Shown one piece after another: positions 18,079 through 27,167 of a DNA stretch of 64,000 nt. Below the pieces are notes generated by a model. The model was not told the origin of the DNA and searched no databases. It was given only the letters and a program-made list of their open reading frames with translations. Position numbers and translations under genes: made by a program. Every line of letters starts with the position of its first letter. Within the stretch, counting starts at the first letter, position 1. Source of the DNA: Embleya sp042956465 (GTDB taxonomy: Bacteria; Actinomycetota; Actinomycetes; Streptomycetales; Streptomycetaceae); contig NZ_JBIBGL010000007.1 of the NCBI RefSeq assembly GCF_042956465.1, forward strand, positions 124,001 through 188,000, in the 5' to 3' direction.

Positions 18079-18639
18079 TCACAGCTTCGCCACCGCCAGC
18101 TTGGCCAACGCGACGAGCTGATCCTTGCTCGGCGGCGGATCGCCGCCGCCCGCGTTGAGCGAGAACACCGCCGTCTCCTCGCCTCGACGGGCCGCCACCA
18201 CCAGGACGCCCCCGATCGTGTCGGGCTGGACGTACACCGCGGCGTCGCCCACACCCGGGACCTTCTCGGTACGGGTGTCGCCCAGGGTGCCCAGATAGGC
18301 CTCCAGCGCCTTGTCCACACCGCCCGACGTCTTCGACCGGGTCGCGATCGTGCTGATCACCGGGGCTCCGTCGGCCGCCGCGTAATCGCAGCCCAGCGGG
18401 TTCTGCGCGGCCCGCAGCCCGGGCATCGCCAGCGCCTGCGAAACCTGCTCGGCGGTGAGCACCGCGCACGCGTCCACCGCGCGCAGATCGCCGCCCGCCC
18501 CGCCGCCGGCGCCGCTCGCGGTCGGGCTCGGGCCCTTGTCGCCGTCCGCCTTCGTACTCCCGCCGTCGCCGTCGTCGCATCCGGCCAGCGGCAGCACGAC
18601 GGCCGCGACCGCGACCACCACGCCCATCCGAACCCTCAC
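18079..18639 (-). CDS. DUF3558-like lipoprotein
   Basis: 186 residues from GTG at 18639. A short basic start, a hydrophobic stretch and lipobox LAGC (Cys near residue 21) mark a lipoprotein. A Gly/Ser/Ala linker leads to a domain with paired cysteines, AVDACAVLTAEQVSQAL and NPLGCDYAA, the pattern of DUF3558 proteins of actinobacterial cell envelopes. The domain ends with a Gly-rich strand and a charged helix. Function is unknown in the family. Confidence 0.7.
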   Translation of the reverse strand: MRVRMGVVVAVAAVVLPLAGCDDGDGGSTKADGDKGPSPTASGAGGGAGGDLRAVDACAVLTAEQVSQALAMPGLRAAQNPLGCDYAAADGAPVISTIATRSKTSGGVDKALEAYLGTLGDTRTEKVPGVGDAAVYVQPDTIGGVLVVAARRGEETAVFSLNAGGGDPPPSKDQLVALAKLAVAKL

Positions 18640-19027
18640 GGTCGCCCCCAATTCCCGGTTCCGCTCCGGGACGTTCCCCGGCTCCCGGCATGATCCGACA
18701 TTTCCCGGCCCGCGGTGCGGCCCTGCCCAGATCGTCGCGGCTCGCGACCCGCTCGACAATGCCGCCGCGTCTCGCGATGCGGGCTGCGATCAAGCTCACA
18801 CCACCCCCGGTGAACCCGGAATTCGCAGGTGAGGTCCACATTCGCAGTCGCCCCGACGTGCCCGGCATGTGGACCGGGCCTGCGGGGCACCTGCACACGT
18901 GTCCTAAAGTCACGCAGGTTCGACCCCGATGCCGCCGCCCCACCACAGGCACGGCACTCTGTCGTCCCGAGGCACCCGTCCGATTTCCCCCGCACCCGGA
19001 CACCCCGGGCAAGGAGGTACGTAGCTC
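18640..19027 (+). other. divergent intergenic region upstream of pyc
   Basis: 388 bases between the leftward lipoprotein and pyc. The octamer ATTCGCAG occurs twice about 18 bases apart (18830-18860 region). A short T-arm-like string at about 18917 is not a tRNA. No firm promoter was fixed. AAGGAGGT at 19011-19018 is the pyc ribosome site. Confidence 0.35.
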
Positions 19028-22000
19028 GTGATCCGTAAGCTGTTGGTGGCCAACCGAGGCGAAATCGCCGTGCGCGCCCTGCGCGCCGCCACCGAGCTCG
19101 ACATCACCACGGTCGCCGTCTACGCGTACGAGGACCGGCACTCCCTGCATCGCCAAAAAGCGGACGAGAGCTACGAGATCGGCGAGCGGGGCCATCCGCT
19201 GCGTGCCTACCTGGACGTGGACACGATCGTCGGCGCGGCGATCGCGTGTGGTGCCGACGCGATCTACCCCGGCTACGGCTTCCTGTCCGAGAACCCGCTG
19301 CTCGCCGAGGCGTGCGAGGCGAACGGGATCACCTTCGTCGGCCCCTCGGCCGACGTGCTCTCGCTCGCGGGCAACAAGGTGCGCGCGCTGGAGGCCGCGA
19401 AGGGTGCCGGGTTGCCCACCCTGCAGACCGCGCCGCCGCAGGACGACGTGGACGCACTGGTGGCCGCCGCGGACGCGATCGGCTTCCCGATCTTCGTCAA
19501 GGCCGCCGCCGGCGGCGGCGGTCGCGGGTTGCGCAAGGTGGACCGGCGCGAGGACCTGCGCTCCTCGATCGAGACCGCGATGCGCGAGGCGCAGACCGCC
19601 TTCGGCGACCCGACGGTCTTCCTGGAGGAGGCGGTGATCCGCCCGCGCCACATCGAGGTGCAGATCCTCGCCGGCGCCGACGGCGGCGTGGTGCACCTGT
19701 ACGAGCGGGACTGCTCGATGCAGCGGCGGCACCAGAAGGTCGTCGAGATCGCCCCCGCGCCCAACCTGGACCCCGAGCTGCGGGACCGGATCTGCGCGGA
19801 CGCGGTGCGCTTCGCCGAGGCGGTTGGCTACCGCAACGCGGGCACCGTGGAGTTCCTGCTCGACGAGCGCGGCCGGTACGTGTTCATCGAGATGAACCCG
19901 CGCATCCAGGTCGAGCACACGGTCACCGAGGAGATCACCGGCGTCGACCTGGTCCAGGCCCAGCTGCGGGTCGCCGCCGGCGCGAACCTGGCCGACCTGG
20001 GCCTGGTGCAGAGCGAGATCCGGATCCAGGGCGCGGCCCTGCAGTGCCGGATCACCACCGAGGACCCCGCGGCCGACTTCCGCCCGGACACCGGCACGGT
20101 GTCCGCCTACCGCTCACCGGGCGGCGCGGGCGTGCGCCTGGACGGCGGCACCTACACCGGCGCGGAGGTGCTGCCCTACTTCGACTCGATGCTGGTCAAG
20201 CTGACCTGCCGGGGCCGGACCTTCGCCGACGCGGTCAGCCGGGCCCGGCGCGCGGTGGCCGAGTTCCGCATCCGCGGCGTCGCGACCAACATCCCCTTCC
20301 TCCAGGCCGTGCTCGACGACCCGGCCTTCCGCGAGGGCCGGATCACCACGTCGTTCATCGACGAGCACCCCGAACTGGTGCGCTCGCGCCCCGGCGCCGA
20401 CCGCGGCACGCGCCTGCTCGCCTACCTGGCCGACGTCACGGTCAACCGTCCGTACGGCCCGACCCCGAGCATCGCCGTCCCGCGCACCAAGCTGCCCGAA
20501 CTGCCCACCGGCGACCTGCCCGCGGGCAGCCGGGACCGGCTGCTCGAACTGGGCGCGACCGGCTTCGCCCGGGCGCTGCGCGAGCAGAGCGCGCTGGCGA
20601 TCACCGACACCACGTTCCGCGACGCGCACCAGTCGCTGCTGGCGACCCGGGTACGCACGTACGACCTCGCCGCGGCGGCGCCCTACGTGGCGCGGATGAC
20701 GCCCGAACTGCTCAGTGTCGAGGCATGGGGCGGCGCGACCTACGACGTCGCGCTGCGCTTCCTCAAGGAGGACCCGTGGCACCGCCTGGCGGCGCTGCGC
20801 GAGGGCATGCCCAACCTCAACATCCAGATGTTGCTGCGCGGTCGCAACACGGTCGGATACACGCCGTACCCGGACAAGGTGTGCGTGAAGTTCGTCGAGG
20901 AGGCCGCCCGCACCGGCATCGACGTGTTCCGGATCTTCGACGCGCTCAACGACATCGAGGCGATGCGTCCGGCGATCGAGGCCACCCTGGGCACGCACGC
21001 GATCGCCGAGGGCACGCTGTGCTACACCGGCGACCTGTCCAACCCGGCCGAGAAGTTGTACACGCTGGACTACTACCTGCGGCTCGCCGAGCAGCTGGTC
21101 GAGGCCGGCGTGCACGTGTTGTGCGTCAAGGACATGGCCGGGCTGCTCCGGGCGCCCGCCGCCCGCACGCTGGTCGGCGCGCTGCGCGAGCGCTTCGACC
21201 TCCCGGTGCACCTGCACACCCACGACACCGCGGGTGGCCAGCTGGCCACCTACCTCGCCGCCGTCGAGGCGGGCGTGGACGCGATCGACGGCGCCTCGGC
21301 CGCGCTGGCGGGCACCACGAGCCAGCCTCCGTTGTCCGCGATCGTGGCCGCGACCGACTACACCGAGCGTGCCACCGGCCTGTCCCTGGACGCGCTGTGC
21401 GCCCTGGAGCCCTACTGGGCGGCGGTGCGCGAGGCGTACGCGCCGTTCGAGTCCGGCCTGCCCGCGCCCACCGGCCGGGTCTACCGGCACGAGATCCCCG
21501 GCGGCCAGCTGTCCAACCTGCGCCAGCAGGCGATCGCGCTGGGCCTGGGCCACAAGTTCGAGGACATCGAGGACGCCTACGCGGCCTCGAACCGGATCCT
21601 GGGCAACATCGTCAAGGTCACCCCGTCCAGCAAGGTGGTCGGCGACCTGGCCCTGCACCTGAGCGCGGTGGGCGCCGACCCGGCCAAGTTCGAGGCCGAC
21701 CCGGGCGCGTTCGACGTGCCGGACTCGGTGATCGGCTTCCTCCAGGGCGAGTTGGGCACCCCGCCCGGCGGCTGGCCCGAGCCGTTCCGCACCCGGGCGC
21801 TCGCGGGTCGCACCGCGAGCTCGACCCGCACCGTGGAACTGACCGCGGAGCAGGATGCCGCGCTGGACGGCGACGAACTGCGCGACACGCTCAACCGGCT
21901 GCTGTTCCCCGGCCCGGCCAAGGACTACGACGAGGCCGAGCGGCTGTACGGCGACGTCTCCGCGGTGCCGACCGTGCCGTTCCTGTACGGCCTGGTCCAG

Positions 22001-22402
22001 GGCGAGGAACTGGCCATCAAGTTGTCCACGGGGGTCTCGCTCTACCTCGCGGTCGAGGCGGTCGGCGACGCGGACGAGCGCGGCTTCCGCACCGTGTACT
22101 GCCGGATGAACGGCCAGCCGCGGGTGCTCTCGGTGCGCGACCGCTCGGTCAAGCCGGCCCGTCCGGAGAGCGAGCGGGCCAACCCGGACAACCCGAAGCA
22201 CGTGGCCGCGCCGTTCAGCGGGGTGGTCACCCTCCAGGTGGCCGTGGGCGACGAGGTCGAGGCCGGCGGCACGGTGGCGACCATCGAGGCGATGAAGATG
22301 GAGGCGTCGATCACGGCGCAGAGCGCGGGCACCGTGGCCCGGCTGGCGATCGGCCCGGTGTCCTCGGTCGAGGCCGGCGACCTGCTGCTCGAACTGGGCT
22401 GA
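19028..22402 (+). CDS. pyc: pyruvate carboxylase
   Basis: 1124 residues, full length. It carboxylates pyruvate to oxaloacetate using ATP and biotin, refilling the TCA cycle. Domains in order: biotin carboxylase (about 1-450; VANRGEIAVRALRAA, KAAAGGGGRGLR, EMNPRIQVEHTVTEE), carboxyltransferase (about 530-810; ITDTTFRDAHQSLLATRVRT, CVKDMAGLLRAP, HLHTHDTAGG), the tetramerisation/allosteric region, and a C-terminal biotinyl domain with EAMKMEAS, biotin on K1090. Start GTG at 19028 has a near-perfect AAGGAGGT nine bases upstream. Single-gene unit closed by a strong terminator at 22483. Confidence 0.97.
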   Translation: MIRKLLVANRGEIAVRALRAATELDITTVAVYAYEDRHSLHRQKADESYEIGERGHPLRAYLDVDTIVGAAIACGADAIYPGYGFLSENPLLAEACEANGITFVGPSADVLSLAGNKVRALEAAKGAGLPTLQTAPPQDDVDALVAAADAIGFPIFVKAAAGGGGRGLRKVDRREDLRSSIETAMREAQTAFGDPTVFLEEAVIRPRHIEVQILAGADGGVVHLYERDCSMQRRHQKVVEIAPAPNLDPELRDRICADAVRFAEAVGYRNAGTVEFLLDERGRYVFIEMNPRIQVEHTVTEEITGVDLVQAQLRVAAGANLADLGLVQSEIRIQGAALQCRITTEDPAADFRPDTGTVSAYRSPGGAGVRLDGGTYTGAEVLPYFDSMLVKLTCRGRTFADAVSRARRAVAEFRIRGVATNIPFLQAVLDDPAFREGRITTSFIDEHPELVRSRPGADRGTRLLAYLADVTVNRPYGPTPSIAVPRTKLPELPTGDLPAGSRDRLLELGATGFARALREQSALAITDTTFRDAHQSLLATRVRTYDLAAAAPYVARMTPELLSVEAWGGATYDVALRFLKEDPWHRLAALREGMPNLNIQMLLRGRNTVGYTPYPDKVCVKFVEEAARTGIDVFRIFDALNDIEAMRPAIEATLGTHAIAEGTLCYTGDLSNPAEKLYTLDYYLRLAEQLVEAGVHVLCVKDMAGLLRAPAARTLVGALRERFDLPVHLHTHDTAGGQLATYLAAVEAGVDAIDGASAALAGTTSQPPLSAIVAATDYTERATGLSLDALCALEPYWAAVREAYAPFESGLPAPTGRVYRHEIPGGQLSNLRQQAIALGLGHKFEDIEDAYAASNRILGNIVKVTPSSKVVGDLALHLSAVGADPAKFEADPGAFDVPDSVIGFLQGELGTPPGGWPEPFRTRALAGRTASSTRTVELTAEQDAALDGDELRDTLNRLLFPGPAKDYDEAERLYGDVSAVPTVPFLYGLVQGEELAIKLSTGVSLYLAVEAVGDADERGFRTVYCRMNGQPRVLSVRDRSVKPARPESERANPDNPKHVAAPFSGVVTLQVAVGDEVEAGGTVATIEAMKMEASITAQSAGTVARLAIGPVSSVEAGDLLLELG

Positions 22403-22482
22403 CCGGTCCGATCCGGGCGCCCGGGATCGAAGTCGATCGATTCCGACGCCAACTCGATCGTTTTCTCGATCGGCCTGCGCCA

Positions 22483-22520
22483 CACGAACCACCACCCGAG
22501 CATTCGGGTGGTGGTTCGTG
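22483..22520 (+). terminator. pyc terminator
   Basis: Perfect 17-bp stem (22483-22499 with 22504-22520) and a four-base GCAT loop, followed by GCGTTTTCC. This is the best intrinsic terminator in the left half of the window. Confidence 0.8.
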
Positions 22521-22652
22521 GCGTTTTCCGGACACGTTTGGCAGACGTTTGATTACCCGATGCCTGGTTTCGTTGCGCCGTATGGGCTGCTTTCGTTCGT
22601 TTTTTCCGTTTCGTCGGTCCGTCGTTTCCCGAGGTGGGACCGCATGTCGCGA

Positions 22653-22666
22653 TCCTGACGTCAGGA
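22653..22666. promoter_or_regulatory. perfect 14-bp palindrome upstream of the SigB/F-type sigma gene
   Basis: TCCTGACGTCAGGA, fully symmetric, lies about 100 bases before the sigma factor start. The surrounding 22530-22740 has lower GC than its flanks and is the likely promoter region. I could not fix a SigB-type -35/-10 pair. The binding factor is unknown. Confidence 0.35.
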
Positions 22667-22766
22667 CGTACCCCCGGAGGGCTCTTGATCTTCCTGTGCT
22701 CCAGGTCACAGACTCGATGTCGCTCGGGGTTATCGGTGTCCATCCATCCGGATTGGGAGACCCTGC

Positions 22767-23654
22767 ATGGCCGTGCGCCTGAGCACCCTCGACACGACCG
22801 CGGAACCCCGCGCCGCCGCCCCCCCGCCGCCGCCGACCGTCGATCTCGACGACCTGCTGGCGCACCCGCATCTGGTCACCCGGCTGCCCACGCCGATGGC
22901 CCGGGCGGCGGGCGATCTGATGCTCGCCCGGCTCGCCACGCTGGAACCGGGCACCGTGGACCACTCGTACCTGCGCGGGCTGCTGGTCGAGTTGAACCTG
23001 CCGATGGTCCGGCACGCCGCCGGGCGCTACCGGCGCCGCGGTGAACCGGTCGAGGACATCGTCCAGGTCGGCACGATCGGCCTGATCAAGGCGATCGACC
23101 GCTACGAGGCCGATCGCGGCAGCAGCTTCATGGCGTACGCCATGCCGACCATCATCGGCGAGATCAAGCGCTTCTTCCGGGACACCTCGTGGTCCGTGCG
23201 GGTGCCCCGCCGGCTGCGCGAACTGCGCACCGAACTGCTGCGCGCCACCGACGAACTGACCGCGCTGCACGGACGCACACCCACGCCGCGCGAGTTGGCC
23301 GAGCGCCTGTGCATCACCGAGGAGGAGGTGCTCGAGGGTCTGGACGCCTGCACGGTGTACACCGCGACCTCGCTGGACGAGACCGCCTACGGCGACGCGG
23401 ACGGCCAGGAGACGGTCGGCGACCGGCTCGGCTCCGAGGACCACGCGCTCGATCTGGTCGAGTACCGCGAGGCGCTGCGCCCGCTGCTGGCCGAACTGCC
23501 GCAGCGCGAGCGCGCCATTTTGGTCATGCGGTTCTACGGAAATCTGACTCAGGCGCAGATCGGTGAGCGGATCGGCATCTCACAGATGCACGTGTCCCGC
23601 CTTCTCGCCCGCACTCTGGCGTCGCTGCGCGAGCGGCTGATGATCCCGGGCTGA
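22767..23654 (+). CDS. SigB/SigF/SigG-family RNA polymerase sigma factor
   Basis: 295 residues. Contains sigma region 2 (LVELNLPMVRHAA, EDIVQVGTIGLIKAIDRYE, SSFMAYAMPTIIGEIKRFF), region 3 (VRVPRRLRELR, TPTPRELAERLCI) and region 4 (LPQRERAILVMRFYGNLTQ, IGISQMHVSRLLARTL). The FMAYAMPTIIGEIKRFFRD block is diagnostic of the stress/sporulation SigB-SigF group. Such factors are usually held by anti-sigma kinases, but none is encoded beside it. The N-terminus (about 1-45) is Ala/Pro-rich and variable. Start ATG at 22767 follows GGGAGA. Confidence 0.92.
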   Translation: MAVRLSTLDTTAEPRAAAPPPPPTVDLDDLLAHPHLVTRLPTPMARAAGDLMLARLATLEPGTVDHSYLRGLLVELNLPMVRHAAGRYRRRGEPVEDIVQVGTIGLIKAIDRYEADRGSSFMAYAMPTIIGEIKRFFRDTSWSVRVPRRLRELRTELLRATDELTALHGRTPTPRELAERLCITEEEVLEGLDACTVYTATSLDETAYGDADGQETVGDRLGSEDHALDLVEYREALRPLLAELPQRERAILVMRFYGNLTQAQIGERIGISQMHVSRLLARTLASLRERLMIPG

Positions 23655-23812
23655 CCACCCGCGCACGCCGTCGATGCGACCGCGCGCGTTCCCCGACTCC
23701 CGAGCGGCGCGACGGTCGCCGAGCATTGATCGCCGGCCGGTCGAAGCCGCCGGGCTCACGCCCGCACGGGAAGGGGAACGCGCATCCGCGTTCGGCGCGA
23801 GGCCCCGTCGGG

Positions 23813-24604
23813 TCAGCGGAAGAGCACCTCGAAGGGGCGCCGGAAGTACGCGAGCTTTTCCGGCGGGAGCGGCACCCGGTCGTCCCGGCCCGGCACCAGC
23901 GGCGCGATCTGGGAGGCCAGGCACGACAGCGCCCGCTCCTTGCGGGCCTGTTGCACCTCGGTCAGGTCGACCCGCAGCGCCCGGCTCCACGGCACCCGAC
24001 CGTCGTCCGGGCGGGCCCACTGCCACATGCGCAACGGGAACTCCAGCAGGCCCACACCGGTCTCCCGGCACGCCACGTCGGCCGCGCGACCGGTGCTCTC
24101 GTGATCGGCGAAGCCGTCCTCGCGCCAATTGCTCACACACAGCGTGAAGCCCGAGACGAGCGGGATCAGCCGGTCCACCACATCCCGTTCGTGAGTGCTG
24201 ACCGTGCGGTCCGGGATGCGCAGCCGGATCACCTCGACCGGGGCCACTCCGCCGGGATTGCCGACGATCGTGGCGAACGCCCGGTCGGACTCGCGGACCC
24301 GCCGTGCGGCCAGCACCGAACCCGGTAACCGGCTGCCCGGGTGCGACGCGTCGCCGTCGGTGACGCTGACCACCCGCACCGGCGAGCCGGCGGCGACCGC
24401 GCGGGAGATGAGTCCGCCCACGCCCAGCAGCGCGTCCTCCGGGTGTGCCGCGACCACCACCAGTCCGCCGGCCAGGCCCGGCCAGTCCTCCGGCAGCGCG
24501 ACCGGCAACGCCTGGCGCTGCCACTCGGCCTCGGTGGTCCAGGTCGGCCCGGGAGCCGGGTCGGGTGCGGGTGAACGCGATCCACGGAAGGTGGGAAGGC
24601 TCAT
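23813..24604 (-). CDS. PIG-L/LmbE-family deacetylase
   Basis: 263 residues. Zinc-dependent N-deacetylase fold, the family of MshB and of GlcNAc-PI deacetylase. The metal motif, usually AHPDDE, reads AHPEDALLGVGG near residue 46: the metal His and second Asp are kept, but the first Asp (the general base in MshB) is Glu and the final Glu is Ala. The second block is WREDGFADHEST near 150, which keeps the His. Start ATG at 24604 follows GGGAGA. Stand-alone gene; substrate unknown, and the altered motif argues against a plain MshB assignment. Confidence 0.82.
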   Translation of the reverse strand: MSLPTFRGSRSPAPDPAPGPTWTTEAEWQRQALPVALPEDWPGLAGGLVVVAAHPEDALLGVGGLISRAVAAGSPVRVVSVTDGDASHPGSRLPGSVLAARRVRESDRAFATIVGNPGGVAPVEVIRLRIPDRTVSTHERDVVDRLIPLVSGFTLCVSNWREDGFADHESTGRAADVACRETGVGLLEFPLRMWQWARPDDGRVPWSRALRVDLTEVQQARKERALSCLASQIAPLVPGRDDRVPLPPEKLAYFRRPFEVLFR

Positions 24605-24736
24605 GGTGTCTCCCTGTCGAAGGGTGGGATGGGGGTGGCGATCTCCCAATCGTGAGGTCGGCGCCGGGGTAAGACTTACGAGCATCGGCTACCCGGGTTG
24701 GTTTTGGCCATGTGCGACGCGGGAATTGATGCGCCG

Positions 24737-26242
24737 TCAGGTGGCCGTTCGGACCGCCGGGGAGCCCTCCTTACGGTTTTGCGTCGGGATCTGCGCGGCT
24801 TCGACCGGTTTGCGCCCGGGGATGAACAGCGCGACCAGCAGGCCCAGGACGGCCGCTCCGCAGCCCAACCACAGCGCGGTCACGAAGGCGTCGTGGGAGG
24901 GGAACTCCCGGCCGCCCGCGCGCATCGTCATGTTCGCGAGCACGACGCCGATCACCGCGCTGGAGGTCGAGGTGCCGATCGAGCGCATCAGCGTGTTCAG
25001 ACCGGTCGCCGAACCGGTCTCGCCGATCGGCACGGCCTGCATGATCAGCGACGGCATCGCGGCGTACGCCAACGCGACGCCGACCGCCGAAAGGACCGCC
25101 ATCGCGACGATCTTCCAGACCGCGTCGAGCATGAACACCGAGAGCGCGTAGCCGATCGCGATCACCAGGGTGCCCACCAGCAGCGAGACCTTCGGGCCGC
25201 GGGCCGCGGACAGGCGCGCGGACAGCGGCGAGACCAGCATCATCACGATGCCGGACGGCGCCATGCACAGGCCCGCGACGACCATGCTCTTGCCCAGCCC
25301 GTAGCCGGTGTTCTCCGGGTTCATCAGCACCTGCGGGAACACCAGCGACTGGGCGAACATCGCGAAGCCGACCACCACCGAGGCGAGGTTGGTGAACAAC
25401 ACCTGCGGCTTCACCGAGATGCGCAGGTCCACGAGTGGTTGTGCGGTGCGCAGTTCGAGCCATCCCCAGCCGGCCAGGACGACCGCCGCGACGGCGAGCA
25501 GGACCAGGGTGACCGTGCTGCCCCAGCCCCAGTCCGCGCCCTTGGTGATCACGAGCAGGAGGGCGACCAATCCGACGGACAGCCCGCCCGCACCGGCGAA
25601 GTCGAAGCGGCCGGGCAGGCGGACCGGCGACTCGGGCACCAGGAGCAGGACGAGCACGACGTCGAGCGCGCCGATCGCGCCCGCGGCCCAGAACATCATG
25701 TGCCAGTCGGCGTTCTGCGCGATCAGCGCGGCCACCGGCAGCCCGATCGCGCCGCCGATGCCCAGCGTCGCGCTCATCAGCGCGATCGAGGAACCCAGCT
25801 TCGCGGGCGGGAGTTCGTCCCGCATGATGCTGATGCCCAGCGGGATCACGCCGAACGACGCGCCCTGGAGGAAACGGCCGAGCACCATCGGGAGCAGTGT
25901 GTCGGAGAGCGCGCACAACACCGAGCCCGCGACCATCAGGCCGAGGCTGACGATCAGGATCCGGCGTTTGCCGAACATGTCGCCGAGTCGGCCCATCACG
26001 GGAGTGCAGACCGCGCCGGAGAGCAGGGTGGCGGTGACCACCCAGGAGGCGTTGGCGGGCGAGGTGTCGAGCAGTTTGGGCAGGTTGGGCAGCAGCGGGA
26101 CGACCAGGGTCTGCATGAGCGCCACGACCACGCCGCAGAACGCCAGTACCGCCACCACCGACCCGGCCCGGTCCACGGGCTCGGGCGGACGAGCGGGAGC
26201 GCCCGCCGGGCTCGGCTCGGGTATGCCGCTCGGACCGGTCAC
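24737..26242 (-). CDS. MFS drug/proton antiporter, 14-TM (DHA2-like)
   Basis: 501 residues with about 14 hydrophobic segments. The first loop carries GRLGDMFGKRRILI, the MFS motif A, and helix 5 has LGIGGAIGLPVAALI, an antiporter-type motif C. This points to efflux of a hydrophobic compound. Start GTG at 26242 follows TGGAGG; a much longer reading upstream crosses the regulator. It is divergent from a MarR-type gene with a long palindromic operator between them, so the regulator very probably represses it until a toxic ligand binds. Confidence 0.88.
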   Translation of the reverse strand: MTGPSGIPEPSPAGAPARPPEPVDRAGSVVAVLAFCGVVVALMQTLVVPLLPNLPKLLDTSPANASWVVTATLLSGAVCTPVMGRLGDMFGKRRILIVSLGLMVAGSVLCALSDTLLPMVLGRFLQGASFGVIPLGISIMRDELPPAKLGSSIALMSATLGIGGAIGLPVAALIAQNADWHMMFWAAGAIGALDVVLVLLLVPESPVRLPGRFDFAGAGGLSVGLVALLLVITKGADWGWGSTVTLVLLAVAAVVLAGWGWLELRTAQPLVDLRISVKPQVLFTNLASVVVGFAMFAQSLVFPQVLMNPENTGYGLGKSMVVAGLCMAPSGIVMMLVSPLSARLSAARGPKVSLLVGTLVIAIGYALSVFMLDAVWKIVAMAVLSAVGVALAYAAMPSLIMQAVPIGETGSATGLNTLMRSIGTSTSSAVIGVVLANMTMRAGGREFPSHDAFVTALWLGCGAAVLGLLVALFIPGRKPVEAAQIPTQNRKEGSPAVRTAT

Positions 26243-26284
26243 GGACTGCCTCCAGAGGATCGCCGGGTGGTTGCTGCGGTCAAC

Positions 26285-26323
26285 CAATGTGCACGATACA
26301 CATGGTGTGTATCGTGCACATTG
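26285..26323. promoter_or_regulatory. MarR-type operator, 18-bp perfect arms
   Basis: Perfect inverted repeat: arms 26285-26302 and 26306-26323 around TGG. The core is CGATACACA-TGG-TGTGTATCG. It lies 43 bases before the transporter start and 58 before the regulator start, so one dimer (or two) could control both divergent genes. Confidence 0.75.
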
Positions 26324-26380
26324 CCTGGGCATGGCGCCAGGTTTCCGGGCAGGCGCATTGGTGTGAAGGCGGGAGCGGAC

Positions 26381-26872
26381 GTGTTGGAAGGCATCGAGCG
26401 AGAGTTGATGTTGATCGCTCGGCACCACGTCATGGGCAAGCGGCACGGTGACGGCATGGAGCGGTCGGCCTACCTGCTGCTGACCCGGCTCGAGGTCGAG
26501 GGGCCGATGTCGATCGGGCAACTCGCGGAGGCGTTTCGGCTCGACACCTCGACCGTGAACCGCCAGGTGGCCGCGCTGCTGCGGGCCGGCGACGCGGAAC
26601 GGATCGCGGACCCGGACGGCGGCCTCGCCCGCAAGCTACGGATCACCGCGGGCGGCGCGGAACGGCTCGCGGGGGAGCGCGCCACCCACTGCCACGGCCT
26701 GGAACGCGTCCTGGCCTCCTGGGACGAGGGCGAACGACGCGAACTGTTCGAGGTACTGACGCGGTTCAACCGATCGGTCGAGAGCGTCGAGGGCCGCGAA
26801 TGGCCCCGGAACGAACTGGGCGTCGAGCACTCGGGCGGCGTTGCGCACACGGGCGGCGTTGCGCGCGGGTGA
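26381..26872 (+). CDS. MarR-family transcriptional regulator
   Basis: 163 residues from GTG at 26381, chosen because GGGAG lies five bases upstream; GTG at 26363 is an alternative. Winged helix-turn-helix in the middle: LLLTRLEVEGPMSIGQLAEA, then TSTVNRQVAALLRAGDAERI and DPDGGLARKLRITAGGAE as the wing. It should bind the operator at 26285-26323 and repress itself and the divergent MFS gene. The last 20 residues run into a repetitive GC-rich tract (SGGVAHTGGVARG), so the C-terminus may be a recent extension. Confidence 0.85.
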   Translation: MLEGIERELMLIARHHVMGKRHGDGMERSAYLLLTRLEVEGPMSIGQLAEAFRLDTSTVNRQVAALLRAGDAERIADPDGGLARKLRITAGGAERLAGERATHCHGLERVLASWDEGERRELFEVLTRFNRSVESVEGREWPRNELGVEHSGGVAHTGGVARG

Positions 26873-27052
26873 ACGTGGGTCGGGTGGGGCGCTCGGGCGG
26901 CGTTGCGCGGGTGGGCGCGGGCCGGGTGGTGTGTTCGGCGGTGTTGCGCGCGGGTGGCGCGGGCCGAGTGGTGCGCAGGAGCGGCGTGGTGGGCGCGGGT
27001 GGCTCACCCGGGGCGTTGTGCGCGGGGTGACCAAGGCTGTCGGAGGGCGTTG

Positions 27053-27101
27053 GTGCCGGGTGCCGGGTGCCGGGTGCCGGGTGCCGGGTGCCGGGTGCCG
27101 G
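27053..27101. repeat. tandem heptamer repeat, seven copies of GTGCCGG
   Basis: Seven perfect copies back to back. The wider 26815-27160 stretch is also made of degenerate GGGCGGCGTTGCGC-like units and holds no credible gene. It lies between the MarR gene and a convergent gene ending at 27168. Confidence 0.85.
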
Positions 27102-27167
27102 CACCGGGGCGGTGGGCGGGGCGTTGTCGGGCCGGGTGGGTTGTCCGGGTGGTGAGGTGACGAAGAG

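Noticed and set aside
18900..18950. tRNA-like T-arm string GGTTCGACCCC
   Set aside because: The flanking bases do not pair as a T-stem and no acceptor or anticodon stem can be drawn.
24698..26380. Long plus-strand open frame antisense to the MFS gene, ahead of the MarR gene
   Set aside because: Composition (Asp/Arg/His/Gln-rich) is typical of an antisense shadow; the MarR domain begins only after 26381, behind a good ribosome site.
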